Assembly: GCA_039028975.1 (NCBI GenBank)
Contig: JBCCHB010000077.1
Location: 1-64,000, forward strand
Direction: 5' to 3'
From: JAHBNG01 sp039028975
GTDB taxonomy: Bacteria; Chloroflexota; Anaerolineae; Caldilineales; Caldilineaceae
Length of the DNA: 64,000 bases
Shown: one piece after another, positions 53,438-61,550 of the stretch
How positions within the stretch are numbered: position 1 is the first letter of the stretch
Layout of the letters: every line of letters begins with the position of its first letter
Position numbers and translations under genes: made by a program
The notes under the pieces: generated by a model
What the model was told of the DNA's origin: nothing
What the model saw: only the letters and a program-made list of their open reading frames with translations
The model's database searches: none

Positions 53438-53746
53438 TTGATTACCGCAACGATTCGCGACATTGCTATCATCATTATCGCCATTCAAAGCATCCTGATT
53501 GGTATTTTGATCGCTGTCCTCATCTGGCAGATTTGGCGATTGGTTAACACGTTACAGACAGAGATTAAGCCTATTATCGAAGAGACAAGGGAGACGGTTC
53601 AGACAGTAAAGGGGACGGCCTCGTTTATTGGTAGCAACATCGTAGAGCCAGTGGCAAAAACAAGCGGATATATGGCGGGTGCTCGCCAAACAGTTAGACA
53701 ACTTGCCGGACTATCACGAAGTTCGAAAAAGCAATCTACCAAGTAA
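53438..53746 (+). CDS. single-pass membrane protein with amphipathic tail (YtxH/DUF948-like)
   Basis: A 102-residue protein from TTG 53438, with AAGGAGG 11 bases upstream. Residues 8-30 form one membrane helix (IAIIIIAIQSILIGILIAVLI). The rest is a charged helical region (EIKPIIEETRETVQTVKGTASFIG) like DUF948/YtxH envelope proteins. An intrinsic terminator follows 34 bases after the stop, which marks the end of the mnmA operon. Confidence 0.7.
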   Translation: MITATIRDIAIIIIAIQSILIGILIAVLIWQIWRLVNTLQTEIKPIIEETRETVQTVKGTASFIGSNIVEPVAKTSGYMAGARQTVRQLAGLSRSSKKQSTK

Positions 53747-53775
53747 CTGCTGAGGATAGCAAAGTTGAAGAATAC

Positions 53776-53802
53776 AAAAGGCCCCTCATAAGAGGGGCTT
53801 TG
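53776..53802 (+). terminator. intrinsic terminator of the mnmA operon
   Basis: The stem GCCCCTC / GAGGGGC (53781-53787 and 53792-53798) has a four-base loop, and a flanking AAAG/CTTT extension follows. Only a short T-run (TTT) is present, but the position 34 bases after the last gene supports the call. The remaining 53803-53955 shows nothing. Confidence 0.75.
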
Positions 53803-53955
53803 ATAATTGCACGCCTGCCCTAGGGTTGGGGAAGGTCAACCAAGCAGGCTTGGGGTTATAGGGTAGAACTGAGGCAGCCTAATTTTGACTGATAGGTCGA
53901 GTCTAGCATCGTTTAAAATTGAAGTCAAATCGTCAAAGGGACGAATAGGAATCGT

Positions 53956-54294
53956 CTAAAGAGCGTCTAAGTTTCTATCATCCATACATAACTTGCGTAA
54001 TTCTCTCACAACCGCATCAATTTGGCGCTTATATTTCAACATTTCACGCCGGCATTCCACCTCCTGAGGTGCTTGGGGTCTAAAGGAACGCATTCCATCT
54101 TCTAGCTCTGTATCCACAACTAAGTGGCGGAGGTTAACTGGCTCACCATTGATAAATTCAGTAACCTCGTGAGCAATCATCATATCGTAATGGGTTAGAT
54201 CATTGTGCAGATCAACAAGTCGATCTGATTCAATGGCTGGCATGGGCATCAGTCGTAATGTATCCCAGGCTTTTCGGAGCTTTCGGCGGTCCAC
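53956..54294 (-). CDS. small hypothetical protein
   Basis: A 112-residue protein, charged and probably helical (MDRRKLRKAWDTLRLMPMP to LCMDDRNLDAL). No family was recognised and no membrane segment is visible. It is the only open frame of protein-like composition in the stretch between the mnmA operon terminator and the gatC leader. It could be a real orphan gene; conservation in relatives would decide. Confidence 0.45.
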   Translation of the reverse strand: MDRRKLRKAWDTLRLMPMPAIESDRLVDLHNDLTHYDMMIAHEVTEFINGEPVNLRHLVVDTELEDGMRSFRPQAPQEVECRREMLKYKRQIDAVVRELRKLCMDDRNLDAL

Positions 54295-54363
54295 GGTTAC
54301 CTATCCATTTTGTATTGGCAATACCCTATAAATTCTGAACAATCGATGTATTACCAAATTTTG

Positions 54364-54435
54364 TACGGTTTGCTCATTGGCAAACACCTGTTTTGAAATC
54401 GACCACAGTATAGTACCTTTGAAAAACCGTTGGTT
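54364..54435. repeat. degenerate family A fragments around a shared TATA
   Basis: TTTTGAAATCGACCACAGTATA (ending at 54412) is a family A left end in reverse orientation. GTATAGTACCTTTGAAAAACC just after it resembles a second left end. Two element remnants therefore appear to meet at one TATA. Confidence 0.45.
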
Positions 54436-54682
54436 GATCAATTCAACACAGTATCAACATCTACAGCCAATTTTTAAGAATCCATATGGTTGAAATGCAG
54501 GCCACTACTTCAGCCTGATTAGATTCAGTCCAAATAAATTATAACAATACGAGTTTGTAATGCCGAATTCCCAAGGTGTTATTGCACCAAGATTCTGTTT
54601 GACAAAATCAACGCTCGCCCGCTATACTTATTTTCGATAAGAGAGTAAAAAATCCATGCGCATGATATAGAATATTTGTTAC

Positions 54683-54765
54683 TATACTGCGGCCGTTTTG
54701 AAGCCGCAGTCTTCTAATCCGTACCCGACTGCTCCAACTACGGTTTCCAAATGGAGTTGAGTTTA
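54683..54765. repeat. family A palindromic element, copy 5
   Basis: Runs from TATACTGCGGCCGTTTTGAA to AAATGGAGTTGAGTTTA. Inner arms GAAGCCGCAG and CTACGGTTTCC are partly decayed. It lies just upstream of the gatC leader. Confidence 0.75.
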
Positions 54766-54870
54766 GGTAAAGAAATGTCTACTTTCGCAACCATGGCATT
54801 GAATTGTTCGAATCTGTCATCCGCGGCGGATGCAATGGCGATTCGCGTGCCTAGGTGACGAATGAGCGTA

Positions 54871-54950
54871 CCGTGGCACGTCTCAACTCCACGGGAACTT
54901 TACCTACCAAGTACGGTAGTGACGCCGTGGAGTGCTCCACGGCGTTTTTT
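54871..54950 (+). promoter_or_regulatory. attenuator-like leader with strong intrinsic terminator before gatC
   Basis: CGCCGTGGAG (54923-54932) pairs with CTCCACGGCG (54935-54944) and is followed by TTTTTT, forming a strong terminator. An earlier CCGTGG (54871) can pair with CCACGG (54889). CTCCACGG at 54887-54894 can also pair with CCGTGGAG of the terminator, so two mutually exclusive folds exist. No same-strand gene lies between the mnmA operon terminator and this point, which makes it a leader of gatCA or an independent small RNA. The preceding AATGAG and GTGGCACG recall a T-box, but the consensus is not met. Confidence 0.55.
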
Positions 54951-54956
54951 ATTTTT

Positions 54957-55052
54957 TGTAGATGGTTTGAAGAGTTGTTCCCTCCTTTTTAAAATACCTC
55001 AGAGTGAATTGCTCAAGAGTCGGAACAAGATTTTTTTTCTGGCGGAAATATA
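54957..55052. repeat. family B element, copy 2
   Basis: About 96 bases from TGTAGATGGTTTGAAGAG to TTTTCTGGCGGAAATATA, with the shared inner string CAAGAGTCGGAACAAGA. It lies between the attenuator terminator and gatC. Confidence 0.6.
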
Positions 55053-55086
55053 CCGCCAGCGCATATTCAAAAGCAGAGGAATCGCT

Positions 55087-55377
55087 ATGTCACTTAGTCA
55101 GGAAGAAGTACGACATGTGGCCGAATTAGCCAAGTTGCAGTTAACAAATGAAGAGGTTGCCCAATTTACCGAACAGCTCTCACAGATACTTGATTACGCA
55201 GAAATGCTGCAAGAGGTCGATACCAGCAGCATCGCGCCAACGCCTTTTGTCCTCGGATTGGAAAATGTAATGCGTGATGATGAACCTGAGGCCTGCTTAG
55301 AAAACCCACTGGCTTTAAAGAACGCGCCTGATAGCAGCGACGGCTATTTTCGTGTACGGGCCGTTTTTGAAGAATAG
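55087..55377 (+). CDS. gatC: aspartyl/glutamyl-tRNA amidotransferase subunit C
   Basis: A 96-residue protein starting at ATG 55087 with AGAGGAA upstream; the frame is open much further upstream but only through the leader and repeat element. SQEEVRHVAELAKLQLTNEE, EQLSQILDYAEMLQEVDTSS and RDDEPEACLENPLALKNAP are the GatC signatures. It stabilises GatA in GatCAB, which converts Glu-tRNA(Gln) and Asp-tRNA(Asn) to the correct amides. gatA follows 15 bases later; gatB is not in the window. Confidence 0.93.
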   Translation: MSLSQEEVRHVAELAKLQLTNEEVAQFTEQLSQILDYAEMLQEVDTSSIAPTPFVLGLENVMRDDEPEACLENPLALKNAPDSSDGYFRVRAVFEE

Positions 55378-55392
55378 AAAGCAAGCAGAATA

Positions 55393-56856
55393 GTGACCAA
55401 ACAACTATACGAATTGACAATAGATGAAGCCATCAGTGGCCTGCGAGCGGGCGACTTCTCTTCCATTGAATTGACCCATTCGATTCTCGACCGAATTGAA
55501 GCCATCGACCCGACTATTCGAGCCTATATTACAGTAACGCCAGAGCTGGCTTTGGCGCAAGCGACGCAAGCTGATCAAAGACGAGCAAAAGGTGAAGATG
55601 CGCCATTGCTTGGCATTCCTTTGGCCATTAAAGATGTTCTGGCTACGGCAGGTGTTCAGACTACTTGTGGAAGCAAAATTTTAGAAAATTACATGCCCCC
55701 TTACACAGCCACTGTGGTTGAACGATTAAACCAAGCAGGGATGGTTATGGTGGGGAAAGCCAATACAGATGAGTTTGCCATGGGCTCCAGTACAGAGAAT
55801 AGTGGCTACTTTACCACCCATAACCCGTGGGATCTGACGCGAGTACCTGGTGGAAGTAGCGGTGGTCCTGCGGCGGCGGTTGCGGCTCATGAGGCGCTTG
55901 GTGCACTGGGAACAGATACGGGTGGAAGCGTTCGGCAGCCGGGGGCATTTTGTGGTGTAGTGGGTCTAAAGCCTTCTTATGGGCGAGTGAGTCGTTATGG
56001 CCTAGTAGCCTATGGAAGCAGCCTGGATCAGATTGGGCCGATTACGAAGAGTGTACGGGATGCAGCCTTGCTTCTGCAAGTTGTTGCAGGCCATGATCAG
56101 CGGGACAGTACAAGTGTTAAGAATGCCGTACCTGACTATGCTACTTCACTTAATGGAGATATTTTGGGATTGCGTATTGGCATTCCGGAGGAGTATTTTG
56201 GACCAGGACTACAGCCGGAGATTGCAGCAGCGATTCGGAAAGCCCTAGAGCATTTGGAATCACTCGGTGCTTCAGTCCATTCAATTACCATGCCAAACTA
56301 CGAGAAGGCGCTGCCAGCTTATTATATCATTGCCCCGGCAGAGGCAAGTGCAAATCTAAGTCGATATGATGGTGTACGGTTTGGTTATAGCGCTGGAGCT
56401 GATGGAATGTTTGACAACTTCCGTCAGTCACGAGGGCAAGGCTTTGGAGCAGAAGTAAAACGGCGGATCATGCTTGGGACCTATGCCCTGAGTGCAGGCT
56501 ACTATGATGCCTATTATCTTAAGGCACAGCAGGTACGCACCTTGGTCAAACAAGATTTTGAAGAAGCATTTAAGCAGGTAGATGTCATCGCTAGCCCGGT
56601 AACGCCAACGACTGCCTTCAAAATTGGCGAAAAGAGTAATGACCCGCTCGCAATCTTTTTATCCGATATCTATACAGTCAGCTTAAACTTAGCCGGCATC
56701 TGCGGAATTAGCGTTCCCTGCGGCTTCGATGAAAATATGCTTCCAATTGGTTTACAGCTCATCGGTCCCCATTTGGGAGAAGAAACCATACTACGGGTAG
56801 CCTATGCACACGAACAGAGTACAGAGTGGCATAAAAAGTCTCCGCAGTTACAGTAG
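55393..56856 (+). CDS. gatA: aspartyl/glutamyl-tRNA amidotransferase subunit A
   Basis: A 487-residue amidase-signature enzyme starting at GTG 55393. The Ser-cisSer-Lys triad is K80 (PLAIKDVLATAG), S155 (PGGSSGGPAAAV) and S179 (GTDTGGSVRQPGAF). GLKPSYGRVSRYGLVAYGSSLDQ is the conserved GatA stretch. It releases ammonia from glutamine for the amidation of mischarged tRNA. Forms an operon with gatC. The following 550 bases to the aminotransferase start contain family B and E elements and no gene. Confidence 0.95.
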   Translation: MTKQLYELTIDEAISGLRAGDFSSIELTHSILDRIEAIDPTIRAYITVTPELALAQATQADQRRAKGEDAPLLGIPLAIKDVLATAGVQTTCGSKILENYMPPYTATVVERLNQAGMVMVGKANTDEFAMGSSTENSGYFTTHNPWDLTRVPGGSSGGPAAAVAAHEALGALGTDTGGSVRQPGAFCGVVGLKPSYGRVSRYGLVAYGSSLDQIGPITKSVRDAALLLQVVAGHDQRDSTSVKNAVPDYATSLNGDILGLRIGIPEEYFGPGLQPEIAAAIRKALEHLESLGASVHSITMPNYEKALPAYYIIAPAEASANLSRYDGVRFGYSAGADGMFDNFRQSRGQGFGAEVKRRIMLGTYALSAGYYDAYYLKAQQVRTLVKQDFEEAFKQVDVIASPVTPTTAFKIGEKSNDPLAIFLSDIYTVSLNLAGICGISVPCGFDENMLPIGLQLIGPHLGEETILRVAYAHEQSTEWHKKSPQLQ

Positions 56857-56973
56857 TGACATGTTGAATAATTTTAGCGTTGGCGGCTTGGCGTGTGCGC
56901 CTGGCCGGTAGCCTATGTTGTGATTGGCACATAGACTACAATCGGCTCCTCCAGTCAGTCTTTCACCCTGTAA

Positions 56974-57067
56974 TATAGATGGCCAGAAAAGTTCTGTCCT
57001 CCCTTCTCGGAACTTACCAAGACAAGATAGGTCAAGAGTCGAGACAAGACTCTTCTGGCAAAGTATA
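56974..57067. repeat. family B element, copy 3
   Basis: 94 bases with inverted ends TATAGATGGCCAGAAAAG and CTCTTCTGGCAAAGTATA. The string GTCAAGAGTCGAGACAAGAC links it to the copies at 24906 and 54957. It is the best-preserved copy. Confidence 0.8.
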
Positions 57068-57170
57068 TAGGGTGCTCCTCTTACCCGAATTCATTCACAA
57101 GTAAAACCTAGGTTCTCGGGCAAACGATGCTCTACTATAGACCTTGTCAAGCCCTATTGAATGCGCGATC

Positions 57171-57254
57171 TAAGGAATGAGTTGCATATAACTTACGCGT
57201 TTCGCTCGGGTGTAGCCTCACCAAATGACCAAGTTATTTAATGCTCGTTCCTAA
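57171..57254. repeat. family E element, copy 3 (uninterrupted)
   Basis: 84 bases from TAAGGAATGAGTTGCATATA to AATGCTCGTTCCTAA; the ends are inverted relatives. It is the intact form against which the interrupted copy at 14408 can be compared. Confidence 0.65.
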
Positions 57255-57407
57255 AACTCCCTGGTATAGTATGATCGCCCAGCATCCATTGAATGGCGCT
57301 TGGCATATTATTCAGCTCATTCATTCAATTTCCGCGTAGGCACTGTTGCCGCCGCGAATCCTTGCACTTCAGGAAGTGCTTATCTTTCTTTGGCTGAGGT
57401 TAACATA

Positions 57408-58688
57408 ATGTCTTTCTACTCCATATACGAATCAACTAACCATTCACAATCAACTACTCTTTCACAGAACGGTCACCACACCCATTCTGTTTCGTTACCT
57501 AACTTTACATCATATAACAGTCGTCTTAGTCAACGCATCCAATCTGTACCTTCATCAGCCATCCGTCGCTATTTCGACATTGCAGCTACCATGGATGACG
57601 TTATCAGCCTTGGTATAGGTGAACCCGATTACGTCACACCCAAACCTATTCTAGACGCTGGGATTGCCAGTTTGGAAGCGGGTCATACGGCTTATACCTC
57701 AAACGCCGGTCTATTTGAACTACGCCAAGCAATCGGTGAAATGCTTACAAATCGTTATGGTGCCATCTCATACGCCCCGGAAGAGGAGATCCTGATTACT
57801 GTGGGAGTAAGCGAAGCCATGTCGCTCATTATGCAGGCGATTCTCGATCCGGGTGATGAAGTGATTGTTCCCCAGCCCTGCTTCGTTAGTTATACAGCCA
57901 GCGTGCTATTGGCAGGCGGAACAGTTGTTAACCTTCCTACGTATGCCAGGGATGAATTCCAAGTTCGGCCTGAAGAGATCGAGGCTCGTATCACATCAAG
58001 AACCAAGGCTCTCTTAATCGGTTTTCCAAACAATCCCACAGGTGCGGTTATGGATCGTTCGGGCTTGCTAGAGATCGCTGCAATTGCCGAGCGTCATGAT
58101 CTGTTGGTTATCTCAGACGAAATTTATGACCGGCTGATTTATGGCGATCATCAACATGTGATGTTTGCCTCCCTTCCTGGCATGGCCAAACGGACTATCC
58201 ATTTGGGTGGGATGAGCAAAGATTACGCAATGACAGGTTGGCGCGTTGGTTACGCAGCCGGGCCAGGGGAGTTAATTGGTGCTATGAGAAAGATCCATCA
58301 GTACTTGATCATGTCCGCCCCTACCACGGGTCAGAATGCAGCATTGGAAGCCCTGATTAACCCTGACGCAGAGTGCTTTGTACAAGAGATGGTTCAGGAA
58401 TATAATGAGCGTCGCAACCTAATTGTAGGCGGATTCAACGAAATTGGCATGGATTGTTTTGAACCTAAAGGTGCCTTTTACGCATTTCCTAGTATTGTTA
58501 AAAGTGATATGACTGAGCACGAATTTGCCGAACAGCTTCTGGAAGAAGAGAAAGTAGCAGTCATTCCCGGTAGCGGATTTGGTCATGGAGGTGAGGGTCA
58601 TGTCCGCTGTGCCTATGCATCCGCCAATATGGATCAGATTCAAGAGGCCTTAGAGAGAATGTATCGCTTCATGCGACGTCATGGATGA
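57408..58688 (+). CDS. class I/II PLP-dependent aminotransferase
   Basis: A 426-residue enzyme. ATG 57408 has GAGG eight bases upstream; an upstream TTG at 57300 is unlikely. The first 55 residues are a Ser/Thr/His-rich extension not found in most relatives. The core starts SRLSQRIQSVPSSAIRRYFDIA. LGIGEPDY, AYTSNAGLFELRQAI, GFPNNPTGAVMD and SDEIYDRL are standard fold-type I motifs. The PLP lysine is in GGMSKDYAMTGWRVGY. It resembles aspartate/aromatic aminotransferase subgroup PatA/AspC; substrate is not determined. Confidence 0.88.
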   Translation: MSFYSIYESTNHSQSTTLSQNGHHTHSVSLPNFTSYNSRLSQRIQSVPSSAIRRYFDIAATMDDVISLGIGEPDYVTPKPILDAGIASLEAGHTAYTSNAGLFELRQAIGEMLTNRYGAISYAPEEEILITVGVSEAMSLIMQAILDPGDEVIVPQPCFVSYTASVLLAGGTVVNLPTYARDEFQVRPEEIEARITSRTKALLIGFPNNPTGAVMDRSGLLEIAAIAERHDLLVISDEIYDRLIYGDHQHVMFASLPGMAKRTIHLGGMSKDYAMTGWRVGYAAGPGELIGAMRKIHQYLIMSAPTTGQNAALEALINPDAECFVQEMVQEYNERRNLIVGGFNEIGMDCFEPKGAFYAFPSIVKSDMTEHEFAEQLLEEEKVAVIPGSGFGHGGEGHVRCAYASANMDQIQEALERMYRFMRRHG

Positions 58689-58695
58689 TAAAATT

Positions 58696-58783
58696 AAAGA
58701 GCATCGACCTTTTTTGAAAGCCGGAGGAATTCTACGGCTTTCAAAAAAGGTCAAACGATTGTTGCCAAACGGAACTGAGTATA
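58696..58783. repeat. family A element, copy 6, with perfect 18-bp hairpin
   Basis: GACCTTTTTTGAAAGCCG (58706-58723) and its exact complement (58735-58752) form a perfect 18-base stem with an 11-base loop. The right end CCAAACGGAACTGAGTATA matches family A. It begins eight bases after the aminotransferase stop and may double as a transcription barrier, though no T-run follows. Confidence 0.75.
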
Positions 58784-58819
58784 GATATTGAGAAGAAATG
58801 GTATTGGGCTATAATATGG

Positions 58820-58966
58820 TATACTCAGGCTCCGCGGAAATTTACATTTTATATCTCTGGTGGTGGTGTTAATTACTCATGAACGCCAAAATAGGCATAG
58901 TTGAGAGAGGATACCCCGTCGAGTAGGTAGACACGATTCGTTCTACTTATGCCGGAGTTGAGTATA
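58820..58966. repeat. family A-ended longer element
   Basis: 147 bases bounded by TATACTCAGGCTCCG and CGGAGTTGAGTATA, inverted versions of the family A right terminus. The interior does not match family A. It may be a composite or a longer relative. It occupies most of the gap before the response regulator gene. Confidence 0.5.
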
Positions 58967-59011
58967 CAAACCTGTAGAGATGTAAAAAAGGTGAATCAAT
59001 AGACAACTAAT

Positions 59012-59689
59012 ATGAGTGAATTTATTCTTATTGTAGAGGATGATCGACGCATTCGGGATATGCTAAGACGAGGGTTGATCTTTGAAGGATATGAGGTAGA
59101 AACGGTTGAGGATGGAGAATCAGCACTACGGAGCATACGTGACCGAGTGCCAGATGCGGTTATTCTCGATCTGATGCTCCCTGGTATGGATGGTGTTGAA
59201 GTCTGTCGGCGTTTGCGAAATGCATCCAACCTCCCCATCCTTATGCTGACGGCTCGAGATTCGGTGCCGGATCGGATAACCGGGCTTGATGCCGGAGCGG
59301 ATGATTATATGATCAAGCCTTTTGCCTTTGATGAGCTTTTGGCCCGTTTACGTGCGCTATTTCGCCGCCATCAAATGGATGTGACGCCAGAAGTGTATAC
59401 GTACGAAGATCTCACACTGAACCCTAGTACCCGACAGGTTTTTCGAGGAGATGAGGAGATTAATCTCACCGCCAAAGAGTTCGATCTACTTCAATTGTTT
59501 ATGAGACACCCAAATCAAGTACTCACTCGTGACCTTATCTACGATCATATTTGGGAGTATGACTTTGGTGGAGAAAGCAACATTATTGAGGTTTATGTGC
59601 GTTATTTGCGCTCCAAGCTAGAGGTAAACGATCATTCACGCTTAATTCAGACCGTACGTGGTGTTGGATATGCTTTGCGAATTGCTTAA
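59012..59689 (+). CDS. OmpR-family response regulator
   Basis: A 225-residue two-domain regulator. The receiver domain has ED at residues 9-10, the phospho-acceptor D53 in AVILDLMLPGMDG and K in DYMIKPFAFDELLARL. The winged-helix DNA-binding domain starts near residue 128 and ends with VYVRYLRSKLEV and TVRGVGYAL. It is followed 56 bases later by a sensor kinase gene, so the two form one two-component system. The signal and target genes are unknown. Confidence 0.94.
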   Translation: MSEFILIVEDDRRIRDMLRRGLIFEGYEVETVEDGESALRSIRDRVPDAVILDLMLPGMDGVEVCRRLRNASNLPILMLTARDSVPDRITGLDAGADDYMIKPFAFDELLARLRALFRRHQMDVTPEVYTYEDLTLNPSTRQVFRGDEEINLTAKEFDLLQLFMRHPNQVLTRDLIYDHIWEYDFGGESNIIEVYVRYLRSKLEVNDHSRLIQTVRGVGYALRIA

Positions 59690-59745
59690 CCATCGATTTA
59701 GACCTTTTTCATTTCACATTTAACCTACGGGTATATGCTTCAGAT

Positions 59746-61464
59746 GTGGAAAAAGAAAGCATTCAGCAACCAAGTCATTCACAACTAATACAGATTGAAG
59801 AGAAGCCAGCTTCTATTCAGTCTTGGTTGCTGTCCGGTTGGTACTTTGAATCCTCATTATGGCAGAGAGTATATCCCACTGGCAATAGGTACGCCGACAT
59901 GACCTTGCAGCTTAGACTTACGATTTGGTATACGGCTCTATTGGGTTTCACACTGGCATTATTTAGCCTTCTCGTCTATATTGCCATGTCCCAAAACCTG
60001 TATAGTAAGATTGAACAGGATGCAAGGGTACAGGCAGCCATCATCACCGAGTTGATACGCGCTCAGCTTAATCCATCAAGCAGCTTCTCCACATTGGTCC
60101 CCCGTTCTACCGAAGGCAACTTTCAGGTCACGTTACAATTTATAGAAATTCCTACTACCAAAGTTTTTGTTGGGATTGGAGATGTTCAGCTCTTCGATTT
60201 GAGTACCGGTAATGTCCTGCGTTCCACCCGAAAGCGATTTGACCATCCTGTACCGATTCAGTCGGAAGATCTCCAAACTGTTCGAAATGGTAGCGACACC
60301 TATAGAGGTCGAATTACTTATCAAGATACCCAATTAGCTGTCTACACATTTCCTATTGAGACTGATACAGGAGTCATAGGAGGCCAGGTTGTTCAATCTA
60401 TCGCCACTGTTGATCATGCGTTAGAAGACATGAGCCGATTTTTCATACTTGGTTCTCTAGTCAGCCTCATCATTGCCGCACTCGTTGGTGCTTATCTTGC
60501 CCATAGAACGCTTAAGCCTTTGCAAACGATTACCCACACGGCTAGCGGAATTACCAAAATGGGAGATTTAGGGCGGCGACTCTCCATACCGGATCAGTCG
60601 AGTGAGGTTGGTCAACTAGCTGCCACCTTCAACGAGATGCTGAATCGCATCCAACATCTATTCAAAACACAAGAGCGGTTGATTGCAGACGTAAGCCACG
60701 AATTGCGTACACCTCTGACAACGATTCAGGGCAACGTAGAGTTGCTTCAACGGGTTATGACTCAAACAAATCATCAACCCAGCGACAGCCTTGTTGGCGA
60801 TACGATGAGGGAGACCTTGGGTGAGGTAGAAGATGAAGCCAACCGAATGGGTCGTATGATCAGCGATCTTTTGCTATTGGCTCAGGCGGATAGCGGTGGA
60901 TTAAAACTTAACGAAGAAATCGTCGAGATGGACACATTATTGCTCGACATCTACCGGCAGACCAGACGGATTGCGAATCGAACCAAAGGTGCAGATGGTT
61001 TACTTGTGCGCATCGGTAGTGAGGATCAAGCCTTAGTTAAGGGAGATCGGGATCGACTCCGTCAGCTTTTGCTCAATTTGGCTGAAAATGCAGTCAAATA
61101 TACGCCTATAGGTGGTACGATTACCCTAAGCCTCACAAAGAGCGAAGGCTTAGTTCAGGTACAAATTCAGGATACAGGGATAGGCATTAGTGAAGAAAAT
61201 CAGCAGCTGATATTCGACAGATTCTATCGCACGGATAAGGCACGCAGCAGGGAAATGGGTGGAAGTGGTTTAGGTCTAAGCATTTGTCAGTGGATTGCCA
61301 AAGCCCATGGCGGACGAATTACCGTCAAGAGTAGTTTACACAAGGGGAGTGAGTTTACTCTGTGGTTGCCCACCCTTGATAGAGAAAGTAGTGCGAATGC
61401 TAGCGCAAATGTCAACGCAAGATCTAGCATAATTACCGATGTAAATGGGTCCATAGCCAGGTAA
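59746..61464 (+). CDS. membrane sensor histidine kinase
   Basis: A 572-residue kinase starting at GTG 59746. A 50-residue cytoplasmic N-terminal extension precedes membrane helix 1 (YTALLGFTLALFSLLVYIAM). An extracytoplasmic sensor region covers about 85-225, helix 2 lies near 230-252, then a HAMP domain. Phospho-acceptor H318 is in DVSHELRTPLTTIQGN. The ATPase domain has NLAENAVKYT, DTGIGI and GGSGLGLSI. It should phosphorylate the upstream regulator. The closing segment is Ala/Ser/Asn rich (SSANASANVNARSS). Confidence 0.93.
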   Translation: MEKESIQQPSHSQLIQIEEKPASIQSWLLSGWYFESSLWQRVYPTGNRYADMTLQLRLTIWYTALLGFTLALFSLLVYIAMSQNLYSKIEQDARVQAAIITELIRAQLNPSSSFSTLVPRSTEGNFQVTLQFIEIPTTKVFVGIGDVQLFDLSTGNVLRSTRKRFDHPVPIQSEDLQTVRNGSDTYRGRITYQDTQLAVYTFPIETDTGVIGGQVVQSIATVDHALEDMSRFFILGSLVSLIIAALVGAYLAHRTLKPLQTITHTASGITKMGDLGRRLSIPDQSSEVGQLAATFNEMLNRIQHLFKTQERLIADVSHELRTPLTTIQGNVELLQRVMTQTNHQPSDSLVGDTMRETLGEVEDEANRMGRMISDLLLLAQADSGGLKLNEEIVEMDTLLLDIYRQTRRIANRTKGADGLLVRIGSEDQALVKGDRDRLRQLLLNLAENAVKYTPIGGTITLSLTKSEGLVQVQIQDTGIGISEENQQLIFDRFYRTDKARSREMGGSGLGLSICQWIAKAHGGRITVKSSLHKGSEFTLWLPTLDRESSANASANVNARSSIITDVNGSIAR

Positions 61465-61550
61465 GCCCTAGTGTCACCCAGTAGCTCAAACATCACTCAT
61501 TGAGCAAATGTGTGCCCAACAAAGATTCAAAGGTAGGACATATAGTGACC

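Noticed and set aside
54840..54950. T-box riboswitch controlling gatCA
   Set aside because: AATGAG and GTGGCACG are suggestive, but the contiguous T-box consensus TGGNACCGCG and a clear specifier loop are not seen. Kept only as an attenuator-like leader.
54862..55086. 75-residue N-terminal extension of GatC through the leader
   Set aside because: It would read through the terminator hairpin and a repeat element, and GatC proteins begin at the ATG 55087 that has its own ribosome site.
58706..58752. Intrinsic terminator after the aminotransferase gene
   Set aside because: The 18-base stem is perfect but no T-run follows, and it is part of the family A repeat.
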